Source: Lachnospiraceae bacterium (lineage in GTDB: Bacteria; Bacillota; Clostridia; Lachnospirales; Lachnospiraceae). From it: a stretch of DNA of 62,701 nucleotides. Of the stretch, positions 16,331 through 24,767 are shown in pieces. The position numbers were made by a program, and so were the translations under genes. The stretch's first letter is position 1; each line of letters begins with the position of its first letter. The notes under the pieces were generated by a model, which saw only the letters and a program-made list of their open reading frames with translations, was not told where the DNA came from and ran no database searches. The DNA lies in NCBI GenBank assembly GCA_021205305.1, contig JAJPXU010000156.1:17926-80626 (forward strand), written 5' to 3'.

Positions 16331-16590
16331 AGTGAAATGAAAATTTAAATTCCACAACTCGGGGGTACAAGTGGAATTCAGTCTTACTCAAAATTCCACT
16401 TGTATTTCCGGCGTTCGCAGCAAAAACCTAGTGGAAATCAGTCTTACACCATATGGCCTACCCAATTCTACTGGGTAAATGATGGCGTAAATGGAATGAA
16501 GTTTTACTCCTTGACTGTGCTTTTAATCCCTGAAAGAGTGAAATCCACCGGAAAATCACAAATTTTGGTGTGGAAATAAACTTTTCACTT
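16331..16590. repeat. Array of GTGGAAwTnAGTyTTACtC direct repeats
   Basis: Related 19-base units start at 16371 and 16431 and, more diverged, at 16491 and 16570; the first three are spaced exactly 60 bases. A palindrome, TACAAGTGGAATT (16366-16378) with AATTCCACTTGTA (16392-16404), overlaps the first unit. CAGTTCTCATCTT also occurs twice (about 16319 and 16594). No gene is visible from 16216 to 16790. The layout resembles the repeated ends of IS21-type elements or clustered protein-binding sites. Confidence 0.5.
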
Positions 16591-16683
16591 CAGCCAGTTC
16601 TCATCTTTATACCCCGATTGGATGTTTTTGAAAATTTTGAAAATTCTAAGAATTCTTCTGTCGAGCATTTTTGAAAATTCCTC

Positions 16684-16712
16684 TTGACACAACACCATTT
16701 ATGAATTAATAT
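16684..16712 (+). promoter_or_regulatory. Promoter of the amino-acid ABC operon
   Basis: TTGACA (16684-16689), 17 bases, TAATAT (16707-16712). The predicted start near 16718 is only a few bases before the terminator hairpin at 16725. Confidence 0.6.
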
Positions 16713-16724
16713 ATTGAAAAGGCA

Positions 16725-16760
16725 ACGGAGTCTGGATTTATTCAGGCTCCGTTTTTTTTT
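16725..16760 (+). terminator. Promoter-proximal intrinsic terminator (possible attenuator)
   Basis: ACGGAG-T-CTG (16725-16734) pairs with CAG-G-CTCCGT (16743-16752), followed by nine T. It sits between the promoter and the ATPase start at 16792, so most transcripts would stop after about 40 bases unless read-through occurs. Confidence 0.75.
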
Positions 16761-16791
16761 CGCTTATTTGCAGGTAAAAAGGAGAATCTTT

Positions 16792-17517
16792 ATGATAAAA
16801 CTGGAAAATGTCAATAAATATTTCGGCGATCTGCATGTCCTGAAGGACGTGAATCTGGAGGTGCAGGAAGGCGAGAAGCTGGTAATCATTGGACCTTCCG
16901 GTTCCGGCAAATCGACTACGGTTCGATGCATGAATTTTCTCGAAACGCCGACGAGCGGCCATGTATACATAGACGGACAGGAGATTACAGCAAGAAATAA
17001 GACGAAGATCGTCCGGGAATCCATGTCAATGGTTTTTCAGCAGTTTAATCTCTATCCGCATATGTCGGTGCTGAAAAATCTGACGCTGGCGCCGATGAAG
17101 CTGCACCATAAGAGTAAAGCGGAGGCGGAGCAGCTGGCCTACCACTATCTGGATGTTGTTGGACTGACGGAAAAAGCGCATGTTTATCCGACCACACTTT
17201 CCGGCGGGCAGCAGCAGCGAATCGCGATCGCGCGAGCGCTGTGTGCGCAGACTAAGATCATCCTGTTTGATGAGCCGACCTCGGCACTGGATCCGGAGAC
17301 GATTCAGGAGGTGCTGGATGTCATGATTAAGCTGGCGCATGAAAAGATCACGATGGTTGTAGTGACCCATGAGATGGGATTTGCGAGGGAAGTGGCAGAC
17401 CGCGTGGTATTTATGGCGGACGGACAGATCCTTGAGGAAGGGACGCCGGAGCATTTCTTTGAACATCCGGAGAATGAGCGGCTGAAGCAGTTCCTTGGAA
17501 AAATTATTCGAAAGTGA
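16792..17517 (+). CDS. Polar amino-acid ABC transporter ATPase
   Basis: GlnQ/TcyC-type ATPase of 241 residues powering an amino-acid importer. Walker [11 protein letters not shown]-loop [13 protein letters not shown], signature [15 protein letters not shown], Walker [15 protein letters not shown] and switch VVVTHEMGF are all intact. Start 16792 follows AAAAAGGAGAATCTT; the upstream extension runs through the terminator hairpin and is not real. First gene of ATPase, binding protein, permease, permease, then cysteine desulfidase, which points to cystine or cysteine as substrate. Confidence 0.93.
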   Translation: MIKLENVNKYFGDLHVLKDVNLEVQEGEKLVIIGPSGSGKSTTVRCMNFLETPTSGHVYIDGQEITARNKTKIVRESMSMVFQQFNLYPHMSVLKNLTLAPMKLHHKSKAEAEQLAYHYLDVVGLTEKAHVYPTTLSGGQQQRIAIARALCAQTKIILFDEPTSALDPETIQEVLDVMIKLAHEKITMVVVTHEMGFAREVADRVVFMADGQILEEGTPEHFFEHPENERLKQFLGKIIRK

Positions 17518-17707
17518 TATCAATACGCCCTATTTTCCAGATGAGATGATCCGGAGGAAAGGACAACAGCTGGGAAAAAACCATATAGATAGCAAACGTC
17601 GGGGTGCGGCTGGTTTTTAACGATCCGCCCTCTATGCCGGCAGGCAGGACGTTTTACTATAGCAACTGTTGACAGGAAGCAATCATGAAAAAGCAGGAGG
17701 ATTTATT

Positions 17708-18577
17708 ATGAAAACAAGAAAACTGGCAGCATTTGGACTGGCACTTGCGATGTCTCTCTCCCTTTTCGGAAGCATGGCATATGCGGAGGAAGAGACGGAA
17801 ACAGAGACCGAAGCGGAACTGGTTATTACGGAAGACATTCAGGAGATTATTGACAGAGGCGTTCTGCGGGTAGGTGTAAAGAACGCGGTGGAAGGCTTTG
17901 GATATCAGGATACGCTGACCGGAGAGTATTCCGGTATGGAGATTGATATTGCGACCATGATCGCGGAAGAGCTTGGCGTGGATGTGGAATTTACGACTGT
18001 TACAGCGGCGACGAGAACGGAGCTCCTTGACTCTGGCGATATTGATTGTGTCATTGCTACTTTCACCATTACGGATGAGAGAAGAGAGAGCTGGGATTTC
18101 TCGACCCCGTATTATACTGACCATGTAACGGTTCTGGTAAAGGATTCCAGTGAGATCACGACACTTGAGGAGTTGGTAGATGCGACCGTCGGCGTTTCCT
18201 CCGGTTCAACTTCCGCACGATCTCTGGTAGAGGCAATGATTGAGGCAGAAGTGATCAGCGGCGACGATTATGACGCAGAAACCTTTGACGCGGCGCTCTG
18301 GACGGAGGGCGTATCCTTCCGTCAGTATGATGATTATCCGGCGATTTCTACAGCTCTGGAAGCGGATGAGATTGACGCGTTCTGTGTAGACAAATCTATC
18401 CTGGCGATCTATAAGACCGAGGGACGTTCCTATATTGATGCGGAATTCGCGCCGCAGGAGTATGGTGTAGCGACGACTAAGGACTCCGGCTTCTCTGCTT
18501 ACGTAGATATTCTGATCAACCGCTGGCTGGATGACGGCACCATTGATGGCCTGATTGAGGAATATGCACTCGATTGA
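17708..18577 (+). CDS. Amino-acid ABC transporter substrate-binding protein
   Basis: Family 3 solute-binding protein of 289 residues. The Sec signal peptide ends near AYA-EE (about residue 26) and has no lipobox cysteine. A short Glu-Thr stretch leads into GVLRVGVKNAVEGFGYQD, YSGMEIDIATMIAEELG and IATFTITDERRESWDFS, the usual ligand-site landmarks. ATG 17708 follows GCAGGAGGATTTATT. Without a lipid anchor the protein would need another way to stay near the membrane. Ligand inferred as cystine/cysteine from the downstream desulfidase. Confidence 0.9.
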   Translation: MKTRKLAAFGLALAMSLSLFGSMAYAEEETETETEAELVITEDIQEIIDRGVLRVGVKNAVEGFGYQDTLTGEYSGMEIDIATMIAEELGVDVEFTTVTAATRTELLDSGDIDCVIATFTITDERRESWDFSTPYYTDHVTVLVKDSSEITTLEELVDATVGVSSGSTSARSLVEAMIEAEVISGDDYDAETFDAALWTEGVSFRQYDDYPAISTALEADEIDAFCVDKSILAIYKTEGRSYIDAEFAPQEYGVATTKDSGFSAYVDILINRWLDDGTIDGLIEEYALD

Positions 18578-18698
18578 TTGAGAAATCCGTAGTATCATAC
18601 CCTTTTGTCACTCGAATCATTTTATGGAATTAGAAAGTTCGCAGAGCTTTCTGGTCCGATAACGATTTATGCATACCAGGTGCGTAAAAAGCAAGATT

Positions 18699-18734
18699 GC
18701 CTCGCGGGAAGGCTGGATGGCTTTTCCGCGGGGC
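18699..18734 (+). promoter_or_regulatory. GC-rich hairpin after the binding-protein gene
   Basis: GCCTCGCGGGAA (18699-18710) pairs with TTTTCCGCGGGGC (18722-18734). Such hairpins after binding-protein genes in ABC operons usually stabilise the upstream mRNA or reduce read-through. No T-run follows. Confidence 0.5.
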
Positions 18735-18842
18735 ATTGTGAAATTAGAGAGTTACCGAAGAAAGAGACGGCATTATTTTTCTGCTTGTAAAAGACAGGGA
18801 CAAGATGACCGGAGATCAGATATAGAACTGGGAGGATAATCA

Positions 18843-19571
18843 ATGTCAGGTATTTTTTCTGCGGCAGCATGGCTGAAGGTCTGGACATACCGGGCTACCT
18901 TTCTGCACGGACTGGCCACTACGGTGCAGACGGCCATTCTGGCGATTTTGCTGGCGATGGTGATTGGCATTGTGCTTGGACTGTTCGCGACCGGGCACAA
19001 TCCGGTGCTGAAGGGGATTGCGCGTGTTTATGTAGAATTCGTTCAGAACACGCCTGTGATGCTGCAGCTTTGCTTTCTGTATTATGCGCTCGCGTTTTCC
19101 GGACACAGTATCGGGATTATCCGGACGGGTATTGTTTCGCTGGGCATTTACCATGGCGCCTATATGGCAGAGGTCATCCGTGCGGGTATCGAAGCAATTC
19201 CCAAGGGACAGTTTGAGGCGGCGCAATCGCAGGGCTTTACCTATTTTGGAGAGATGTACTATATTATCCTTCCGCAGAGCATTAAAATTATTCTTCCGCC
19301 TATGGTAAACCAGGTGGTCAATCTGATTAAGAATACTTCTTGTCTGTATATTATAGGCGGCACAGACCTGATCTCACTGACATACAGCTTTGTGACCGGC
19401 GCGACGACCGGAGGCGCCTACGGGCCGGCGTACCTGGTCAGCGGAGTGCTGTTTTTTGTGATCTGTTTTCCTCTCTCAAAGCTCGCAAGTACCTGGGAGA
19501 GCAGACTGAAACAGCGTGATCAGAGAATCGCGGTCGCGGGACGCGGCAGTATGGGAAAACCGCACATATAA
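18843..19571 (+). CDS. Amino-acid ABC transporter permease 1
   Basis: HisM/GlnP-type permease of 242 residues with about five membrane segments. FVQNTPVMLQLCFLYYAL and YMAEVIRAGIEAIPKGQFEA, the EAA coupling loop to the ATPase, are conserved. RBS GGGAGGATAATCA. The C-terminal tail KQRDQRIAVAGRGSMGKPHI is cytoplasmic. Forms a heterodimer with the next permease. Its stop abuts copy B of the two-hairpin element. Confidence 0.9.
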   Translation: MSGIFSAAAWLKVWTYRATFLHGLATTVQTAILAILLAMVIGIVLGLFATGHNPVLKGIARVYVEFVQNTPVMLQLCFLYYALAFSGHSIGIIRTGIVSLGIYHGAYMAEVIRAGIEAIPKGQFEAAQSQGFTYFGEMYYIILPQSIKIILPPMVNQVVNLIKNTSCLYIIGGTDLISLTYSFVTGATTGGAYGPAYLVSGVLFFVICFPLSKLASTWESRLKQRDQRIAVAGRGSMGKPHI

Positions 19572-19632
19572 ATCGCGCTATGCGCGATGGTGCGGCCTGT
19601 ATCCTCGATTTGCAGGCAAATCAAGGACAAAT
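19571..19632 (+). repeat. Two-hairpin intergenic element, copy B
   Basis: First hairpin ATCGCGC-TAT-GCGCGAT; then GGTGCGGCCT; second hairpin TCCT-C-GATTTGC with GCAAATC-A-AGGA; then CAAAT. The arrangement and linker sequences match copy A (11313-11368) while the stems differ, as expected if structure is what is kept. It lies between two permease genes, just upstream of a ribosome site. Confidence 0.6.
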
Positions 19633-19655
19633 TCGGGAAAGGGGATGGAGAACGC

Positions 19656-20438
19656 ATGAGTAATTTAAAAGCAAGCCTTTCGATGCTGCAAAATCCGGCG
19701 ATCCTGCAATATTTGCTGAAGGGCGTCTTATTTACACTGATTATTTCGGTAGTTGCGGTCGTGTTTGGTATCCTGATCGGATCGGTACTGGCACTGGTGC
19801 GTAATTATTGCAATTCCGGCAGAACGCGTGTCTTTCGAATTCTGGCTACCGTTTACATTGAGGTATTTCGAAATACGCCGCTGCTTCTGTGGATTTTCAT
19901 CTGTCTGGTCTTTTGCCCGACTCCGTCTTTCCTGAATCGCAAGATGTTCGGTCTGAACTCGGCGGCGGATGTGAAGCTGCTCTTTAAGGGAGCGGTGGCA
20001 TTGATTTTGTTTACCTCTTCTGTCATTGCGGAAATCGTGCGCGGCGGTCTGAATTCCGTAGCACAGGGACAGTTTGAGGCGGGGCATTCGCAGGGGTTCA
20101 ATACGGTGCAGATCATGATTTATATCATTCTGCCGCAGGCTTATCGGAATATTATTCCGACTCTGCTTTCGCAGGTTATTACAACGATTAAGGATTCCTC
20201 GTATCTGGCAAACGTTGCGGTCATTGAGCTGATGGCCCGTACCAAGCAGATCATGAGCTCCGCCAATCGCTACAATGGCACCGGCGTGATTAATGTTTCA
20301 GATGTATTTGTACTCTTTGGACTTGCATGTGTTATCTACTTTGTGATAAACTTTACTTTGTCCTGTATTGTCCGGCACATGCAAAAGCGTATGAAAGAGG
20401 GTGCGAAGCGCCCGGCAGATGTGGTAGCTGCCGAGTAG
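19656..20438 (+). CDS. Amino-acid ABC transporter permease 2
   Basis: Second HisM-type permease (260 residues). Landmarks are YIEVFRNTPLLLWIFICL, SSVIAEIVRGGLNSVAQGQFE and the coupling loop GFNTVQIMIYIILPQAYRNI. ATG 19656 preceded by AAAGGGGATGGAGAACGC. Pairs with the 18843-19571 permease. The C-terminus is short and charged. Confidence 0.9.
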   Translation: MSNLKASLSMLQNPAILQYLLKGVLFTLIISVVAVVFGILIGSVLALVRNYCNSGRTRVFRILATVYIEVFRNTPLLLWIFICLVFCPTPSFLNRKMFGLNSAADVKLLFKGAVALILFTSSVIAEIVRGGLNSVAQGQFEAGHSQGFNTVQIMIYIILPQAYRNIIPTLLSQVITTIKDSSYLANVAVIELMARTKQIMSSANRYNGTGVINVSDVFVLFGLACVIYFVINFTLSCIVRHMQKRMKEGAKRPADVVAAE

Positions 20439-20534
20439 AGACGAGGATCAGACCAGAAACAGCCGTTTTTTGTATGCTATGCAGGAGAGAATCAGACACG
20501 AATGAGAAATAATACCAAAGACGGGAGAGAAACG

Positions 20535-21881
20535 ATGGATCAGCGTCTGTATCAGACCTATATAAACATTCTGGAAGAGGAACTGGTGCCTGCGATGGGC
20601 TGTACAGAACCGATTTCTGTAGCTTACTGTGCGGCAAAAGCGGCTCAGACGCTGGGAACTCCGGTGGAAACGGTGCAGCTTAAGGCGAGTGCGAATATTA
20701 TCAAAAACGTAAAAAGTGTGGTTGTGCCGAATACCGGCGGGCTGCGGGGACTTGCCGCGGCAGCCGCGGCGGGGATTGTAGCCGGGGATACCGAAAAGGA
20801 GCTGGAAGTGCTATCGGCAGTCACACCGGAGCAGATTGATCAGATTCGGGTATTTCTGGACACGGTACCAGTGACGGTAGAACGCTCTGAAAATGACTAC
20901 ATCTTTTACATTTCGGTCTGTCTTTTCGGGGGAGGGCATACCGCCCTTTGTGAGATTGCAGGTTCCCATACGAATATTATCTGCCTGGAGCGGGATGGGA
21001 AACCGCAGCTTCCGGGTACGAAGCGGTTTTCCGAAGCCGGATCACAGGAAGCCGGCATGGAAAAAGCCACCTGTGCGGATTTCATGAATGCGGATGAAAA
21101 AAAGGAAAGCGTTTCCGATGCGGATTATTCGCTGCTGAGCGTAGAAGAGATTGTCCGCTTTGCCAATGAGGTGAAGCTGGACGATGTGCGGCAGCTCCTC
21201 TCGCGGCAGATCGAATACAATACGGCGATTGCCGCCGAAGGATTGAAAAATGAATGGGGTGCGAATATCGGAAGAATCCTGATTCGCTCCTATGGCAACA
21301 GCGTTCACAACCGGGCGAAGGCCTGGGCGGCCGCCGGTTCTGACGCCCGCATGGGCGGATGTGAACTGCCGGTGGTGATCAATTCCGGCAGCGGGAATCA
21401 GGGTTTAACGGCATCTTTGCCGGTGATTGTTTACGCAAGGGAAATGGGCGCTTCCGAAGAGCAGCTTTACCGCGCCCTGGTCATTTCCAATCTCGTCACG
21501 ATCCATCTGAAGACTGGTATCGGGCGGCTTTCCGCGTATTGCGGCGCGACAAGCGCCGGCTGTGGTGCGGGAGCAGGTGTAACGTACCTGTATGGTGGTG
21601 ATTATCGGGAAATCGCGCATACGATCGTGAATGCGGTAGCGATCAATTCCGGCATGATCTGTGACGGCGCGAAGGCCAGCTGCGCGGCGAAGATCGCTTC
21701 CGCGGTGGAAGCGGGTCTTTTGGGGATGCAGATGCAGCTGCATGGCAGCGAGTTCTGCGATGGCGACGGCATCGTGGTCAAGGGTGTGGAAAATACCATC
21801 CATAACGTGGGTGAGCTTGCCAGAGAGGGAATGCTTGAAACGGACCGGGAGATCATTCGTCTGATGATCCAGAAAGTATAG
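20535..21881 (+). CDS. cyuA: L-cysteine desulfidase (UPF0597/CyuA)
   Basis: Fe-S dependent lyase converting L-cysteine to pyruvate, ammonia and sulfide (CyuA/YhaM family, serine-dehydratase alpha-like). Length 448 residues. Conserved cysteine contexts for the cluster are ELVPAMGCTEPISVAYCAA, MGGCELPVVINSGSGNQG, AYCGATSAGCGAGAG and CDGAKASCAAKI. A low-complexity stretch (about residues 165-200) is longer than in relatives. Start 20535 follows GGGAGAGAAACG. It closes the operon of the amino-acid transporter, so uptake and breakdown of cysteine are coupled, possibly also feeding sulfide. Confidence 0.88.
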   Translation: MDQRLYQTYINILEEELVPAMGCTEPISVAYCAAKAAQTLGTPVETVQLKASANIIKNVKSVVVPNTGGLRGLAAAAAAGIVAGDTEKELEVLSAVTPEQIDQIRVFLDTVPVTVERSENDYIFYISVCLFGGGHTALCEIAGSHTNIICLERDGKPQLPGTKRFSEAGSQEAGMEKATCADFMNADEKKESVSDADYSLLSVEEIVRFANEVKLDDVRQLLSRQIEYNTAIAAEGLKNEWGANIGRILIRSYGNSVHNRAKAWAAAGSDARMGGCELPVVINSGSGNQGLTASLPVIVYAREMGASEEQLYRALVISNLVTIHLKTGIGRLSAYCGATSAGCGAGAGVTYLYGGDYREIAHTIVNAVAINSGMICDGAKASCAAKIASAVEAGLLGMQMQLHGSEFCDGDGIVVKGVENTIHNVGELAREGMLETDREIIRLMIQKV

Positions 21882-21889
21882 TTTACCCA

Positions 21890-21918
21890 TTGACATAATA
21901 GGTAATTAATGATATTTT
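21890..21918 (+). promoter_or_regulatory. Promoter of the oligopeptide ABC operon
   Basis: TTGACA (21890-21895), 17 bases, TATTTT (21913-21918), directly after the cyuA stop and 31 bases before the binding-protein ATG. Confidence 0.65.
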
Positions 21919-21948
21919 ATAAAAAACTTTTAGGAGGAGTAAAAAATT

Positions 21949-23532
21949 ATGAACAGAATTTCGAGAAGAGATTTTTTGCGTGGCTCGGCGGCGGCAGCTG
22001 TTACCGGGCTTTTTGGCGGAATGACGGTTCCTGTTTTTGCGGAAGAGGCGGCGGAGATCACGGATGGCGGTTCGATTACCATTCGCGTGAGTGCGGATCC
22101 GCTGAACATCAATCCGCTGTATGTGACGGACTTGAACAGCTTTACGATTATGCAGGCGCTGTACAGTCCGTTTTTTGAGATTGTAGACGGTGAGGTTTAT
22201 TATGGAAATGGTCTGCTGGAGAGCGTGGAAGCCAATGATGATTCCACGCAGTTTACACTGACGCTGAAGGAGGGGCTTACCTGGCATGACGGCGAGCCGA
22301 TCACGGCGGATGATATTGTATTTTCCATGACGACGCTTCTGGATGAGGAGCAGGCGGTGCCTTATTCGACCTACGGATATGACGGAGACGGAAACGCGGC
22401 TGTGACGGAAGCGGTGGATGAGCGCGTAGCCACGATTACCTTCCAGGCATCAAACACGGGGTTCCTTGGCAGCCTGAGCCAGATTTACTGCATCCCGCAG
22501 CATATTTATGATGGCGTTTCCAACATCGGTGAGAGTGAACTGAATTACGAGCCGGTCGGCAGCGGCCCTTATCAGTTTGTTTCCTATTCATCCGGCCAGA
22601 CCTATATCGTAGAGCGCTTCGACGGTTATTTCGCGGGCACTCCGCATCTGGATCAGGTTGTATTTATGATTATCAAAGATACCAATACGGCGATTGCGGC
22701 GCTGCAGAGCGGGGAGATTGACGCGCTGACGATCAGCAGTGAGGATTATGAGACAGTCAACGCCCTGGACGGGGTGACGATTTACCATTACAATTCCGGA
22801 CAGGTCAACGCGATGGGTCTGAATATGCTGAATGAGGATCTGGCAAAGACAGAGGTGCGTCAGGCGATTGCTTATGCTCTGAATAAGGAAGAGCTGGTTA
22901 CGTTCGCCTATGTTTCTACCGAGTACGCGACGCCTGCCTATTCAATTCTGACACCGGATACCCTGTACTATACGGATGATCTGACTCTGTATGACAACGA
23001 TCTGGAGAAAGCGAAAGAACTGATGGAAGAGGCGGGTGTTTCCAGCCTGAGTCTGTCCCTTCTGTATTCGACCTCCGCGGATGAGATGGAGAAGGAAGCG
23101 ATCTATATTCAGTCTATGCTGGCGCAGATCGGTATTACCGTGACATTACAGCCGCAGGAGGATTCTGTTTTCAAGAACACCCTGCAGGAGATTGGCAGCA
23201 CCGCATACGATCTGGTATTAGAGAACTGGGAGCTGGGTGCGGAGCCGAGCCTCTACGCTGATATTATTACCTCCGGAAGCAGAAGCAACCACTCGAATGT
23301 CAGCGATGAAGAGCTGGATGCGCTTTGGGCGCAGGGTCTGGCGACTCCGGACGGGGAGGAGAGAGAAAGCATTTACCACGAGATTCAGGAGCTGATCAAC
23401 GATCAGCAGTATATCTATACGATTTCCTATTCCAACGGCTTCTACGCGATGTCGAATGCTTTTGGCGGTTTTGATGATTTCCTCCTGCAGACGATTTATC
23501 TGGATTATTCGCAGCTTTACGCGGTACAGTAA
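21949..23532 (+). CDS. Peptide ABC transporter binding protein with Tat signal
   Basis: Family 5 extracellular solute-binding protein (527 residues) for dipeptides, oligopeptides or nickel-type ligands. The N-terminus MNRISRRDFLRGSAAAAV carries the twin-arginine motif SRRDFL, a hydrophobic stretch and FAEEA, a Tat signal without a lipobox. The body has TLTLKEGLTWHDGEPITADDIVFS-type family landmarks, YEPVGSGPYQFVSY and AIAYALNKEELV. Strong ribosome site TAGGAGGAGTAAAAAATT. It heads an operon with two permeases and two ATPases. Confidence 0.9.
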   Translation: MNRISRRDFLRGSAAAAVTGLFGGMTVPVFAEEAAEITDGGSITIRVSADPLNINPLYVTDLNSFTIMQALYSPFFEIVDGEVYYGNGLLESVEANDDSTQFTLTLKEGLTWHDGEPITADDIVFSMTTLLDEEQAVPYSTYGYDGDGNAAVTEAVDERVATITFQASNTGFLGSLSQIYCIPQHIYDGVSNIGESELNYEPVGSGPYQFVSYSSGQTYIVERFDGYFAGTPHLDQVVFMIIKDTNTAIAALQSGEIDALTISSEDYETVNALDGVTIYHYNSGQVNAMGLNMLNEDLAKTEVRQAIAYALNKEELVTFAYVSTEYATPAYSILTPDTLYYTDDLTLYDNDLEKAKELMEEAGVSSLSLSLLYSTSADEMEKEAIYIQSMLAQIGITVTLQPQEDSVFKNTLQEIGSTAYDLVLENWELGAEPSLYADIITSGSRSNHSNVSDEELDALWAQGLATPDGEERESIYHEIQELINDQQYIYTISYSNGFYAMSNAFGGFDDFLLQTIYLDYSQLYAVQ

Positions 23533-23626
23533 TTCCAGGCGGCAGGCAACGAAAAGGAATGGGCTGAAACAGATACGAATTATATAACCGGAAGGTTTTT
23601 GAACGGTTGCGTATTTTTTGAAGGCG

Positions 23627-23658
23627 GATTCCGCTGGCAGATGTTTGTCAGCGGAATC
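23627..23658 (+). promoter_or_regulatory. Hairpin between binding protein and permease
   Basis: GATTCCGCTG (23627-23636) pairs perfectly with CAGCGGAATC (23649-23658), followed by TCTTCTG. Likely lowers read-through so the binding protein is made in excess. The rest of the 270-base gap shows no gene. Confidence 0.6.
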
Positions 23659-23801
23659 TCTTCTGTAATCTGGCATGATTCGCTCTGCGGATTATGACAG
23701 ATTATGGTTACTATTCACAGATTATGAGATGCGATTTTTGCCACAGAATGAGGAAAACTGATTTTGTGCATGGAAGCGAGACAGAGGAGATAGAGATACG
23801 A

Positions 23802-24749
23802 ATGAAAAGAATAATAAGTAAGCTTTGCCAGTCAATTCTGATTCTGTTTCTGGTCTCGATTTTATGTTTTGCGCTCACCAGGCTGGCGCCGGGGGATCCG
23901 GTGCTGACCTATGTGCAGCCCAACATGAGCGAGGCTTATATAGAGACGCTGCGGGAGAATTTAGGGTTGACAAAGCCGTTATATATCCAGTATTTTATCT
24001 GGCTTGGAAATATTCTTCGGGGGAATTTTGGCTATTCCCTGGTGAATACCAGACCAGTGCTGGGACAGATCCTGGAACGGCTGCCCGCGACCTTTATCCT
24101 GATGGGCACGAGCCTGGTACTCGCGGTCCTGCTATCGATTCCTTTGGGACTGTTTTCCGGAAAATATAAAAACGGCATCCTGGATAAGGTGACAGGAGCC
24201 CTTTCTTATGTAGGAATCTCAATTCCTTCCTTCTGGTTCGGCATTCTGCTGATCTATCTGTTCAGTGTTCATCTGGGCTGGCTGCCCAGTATCGGGATGC
24301 ACACGACAGGCGACACTTCGTTTCCGGATTTGATTCGGCATCTGATCCTGCCCTGCTCGGTGATGACGTTTTTAAATGTGGCGCAGTTTTCCAGATATGT
24401 GCGCAGCAGCACCATTACAGAGCTGTCAAATGATTATGTAATGGTACAGACTGCCTACGGAATGTCAGAAACCGGGATCCTTTTTAAGCATGTGCTGAAA
24501 AATGCCATGCTGCCAATGATCACCGTGTTGGGTATGAGTCTACAGTCTCTTGTATCCGGCGCCATGATCTGTGAGCAGGTTTTCTCCTGGCCGGGTACCG
24601 GGCAGCTGGCGGTGACGGCGGTGACTACCTTTGATTACCCGCTGATCATGGGAATTACGATGATGACAGCAGTGATGATTGTGGCAGGAAATTTGCTTGC
24701 GGATATTTTGTATACTGTGGTGGATCCGAGAATCCGGCACGCTCTTTGA
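23802..24749 (+). CDS. Peptide ABC transporter permease (DppB-like)
   Basis: Six-segment permease of 315 residues. It starts RIISKLCQSILILFLVS, has RLAPGDPVLTYV and ends with EQVFSWPGTGQLAVTAV and DPRIRHAL, all typical of DppB/OppB. ATG 23802 follows GAGGAGATAGAGATACGA; the longer frame upstream shows no family match. Partner of the downstream DppC-like protein. Confidence 0.92.
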   Translation: MKRIISKLCQSILILFLVSILCFALTRLAPGDPVLTYVQPNMSEAYIETLRENLGLTKPLYIQYFIWLGNILRGNFGYSLVNTRPVLGQILERLPATFILMGTSLVLAVLLSIPLGLFSGKYKNGILDKVTGALSYVGISIPSFWFGILLIYLFSVHLGWLPSIGMHTTGDTSFPDLIRHLILPCSVMTFLNVAQFSRYVRSSTITELSNDYVMVQTAYGMSETGILFKHVLKNAMLPMITVLGMSLQSLVSGAMICEQVFSWPGTGQLAVTAVTTFDYPLIMGITMMTAVMIVAGNLLADILYTVVDPRIRHAL

Positions 24750-24767
24750 GAGTGAGGTGGCCTTTGT

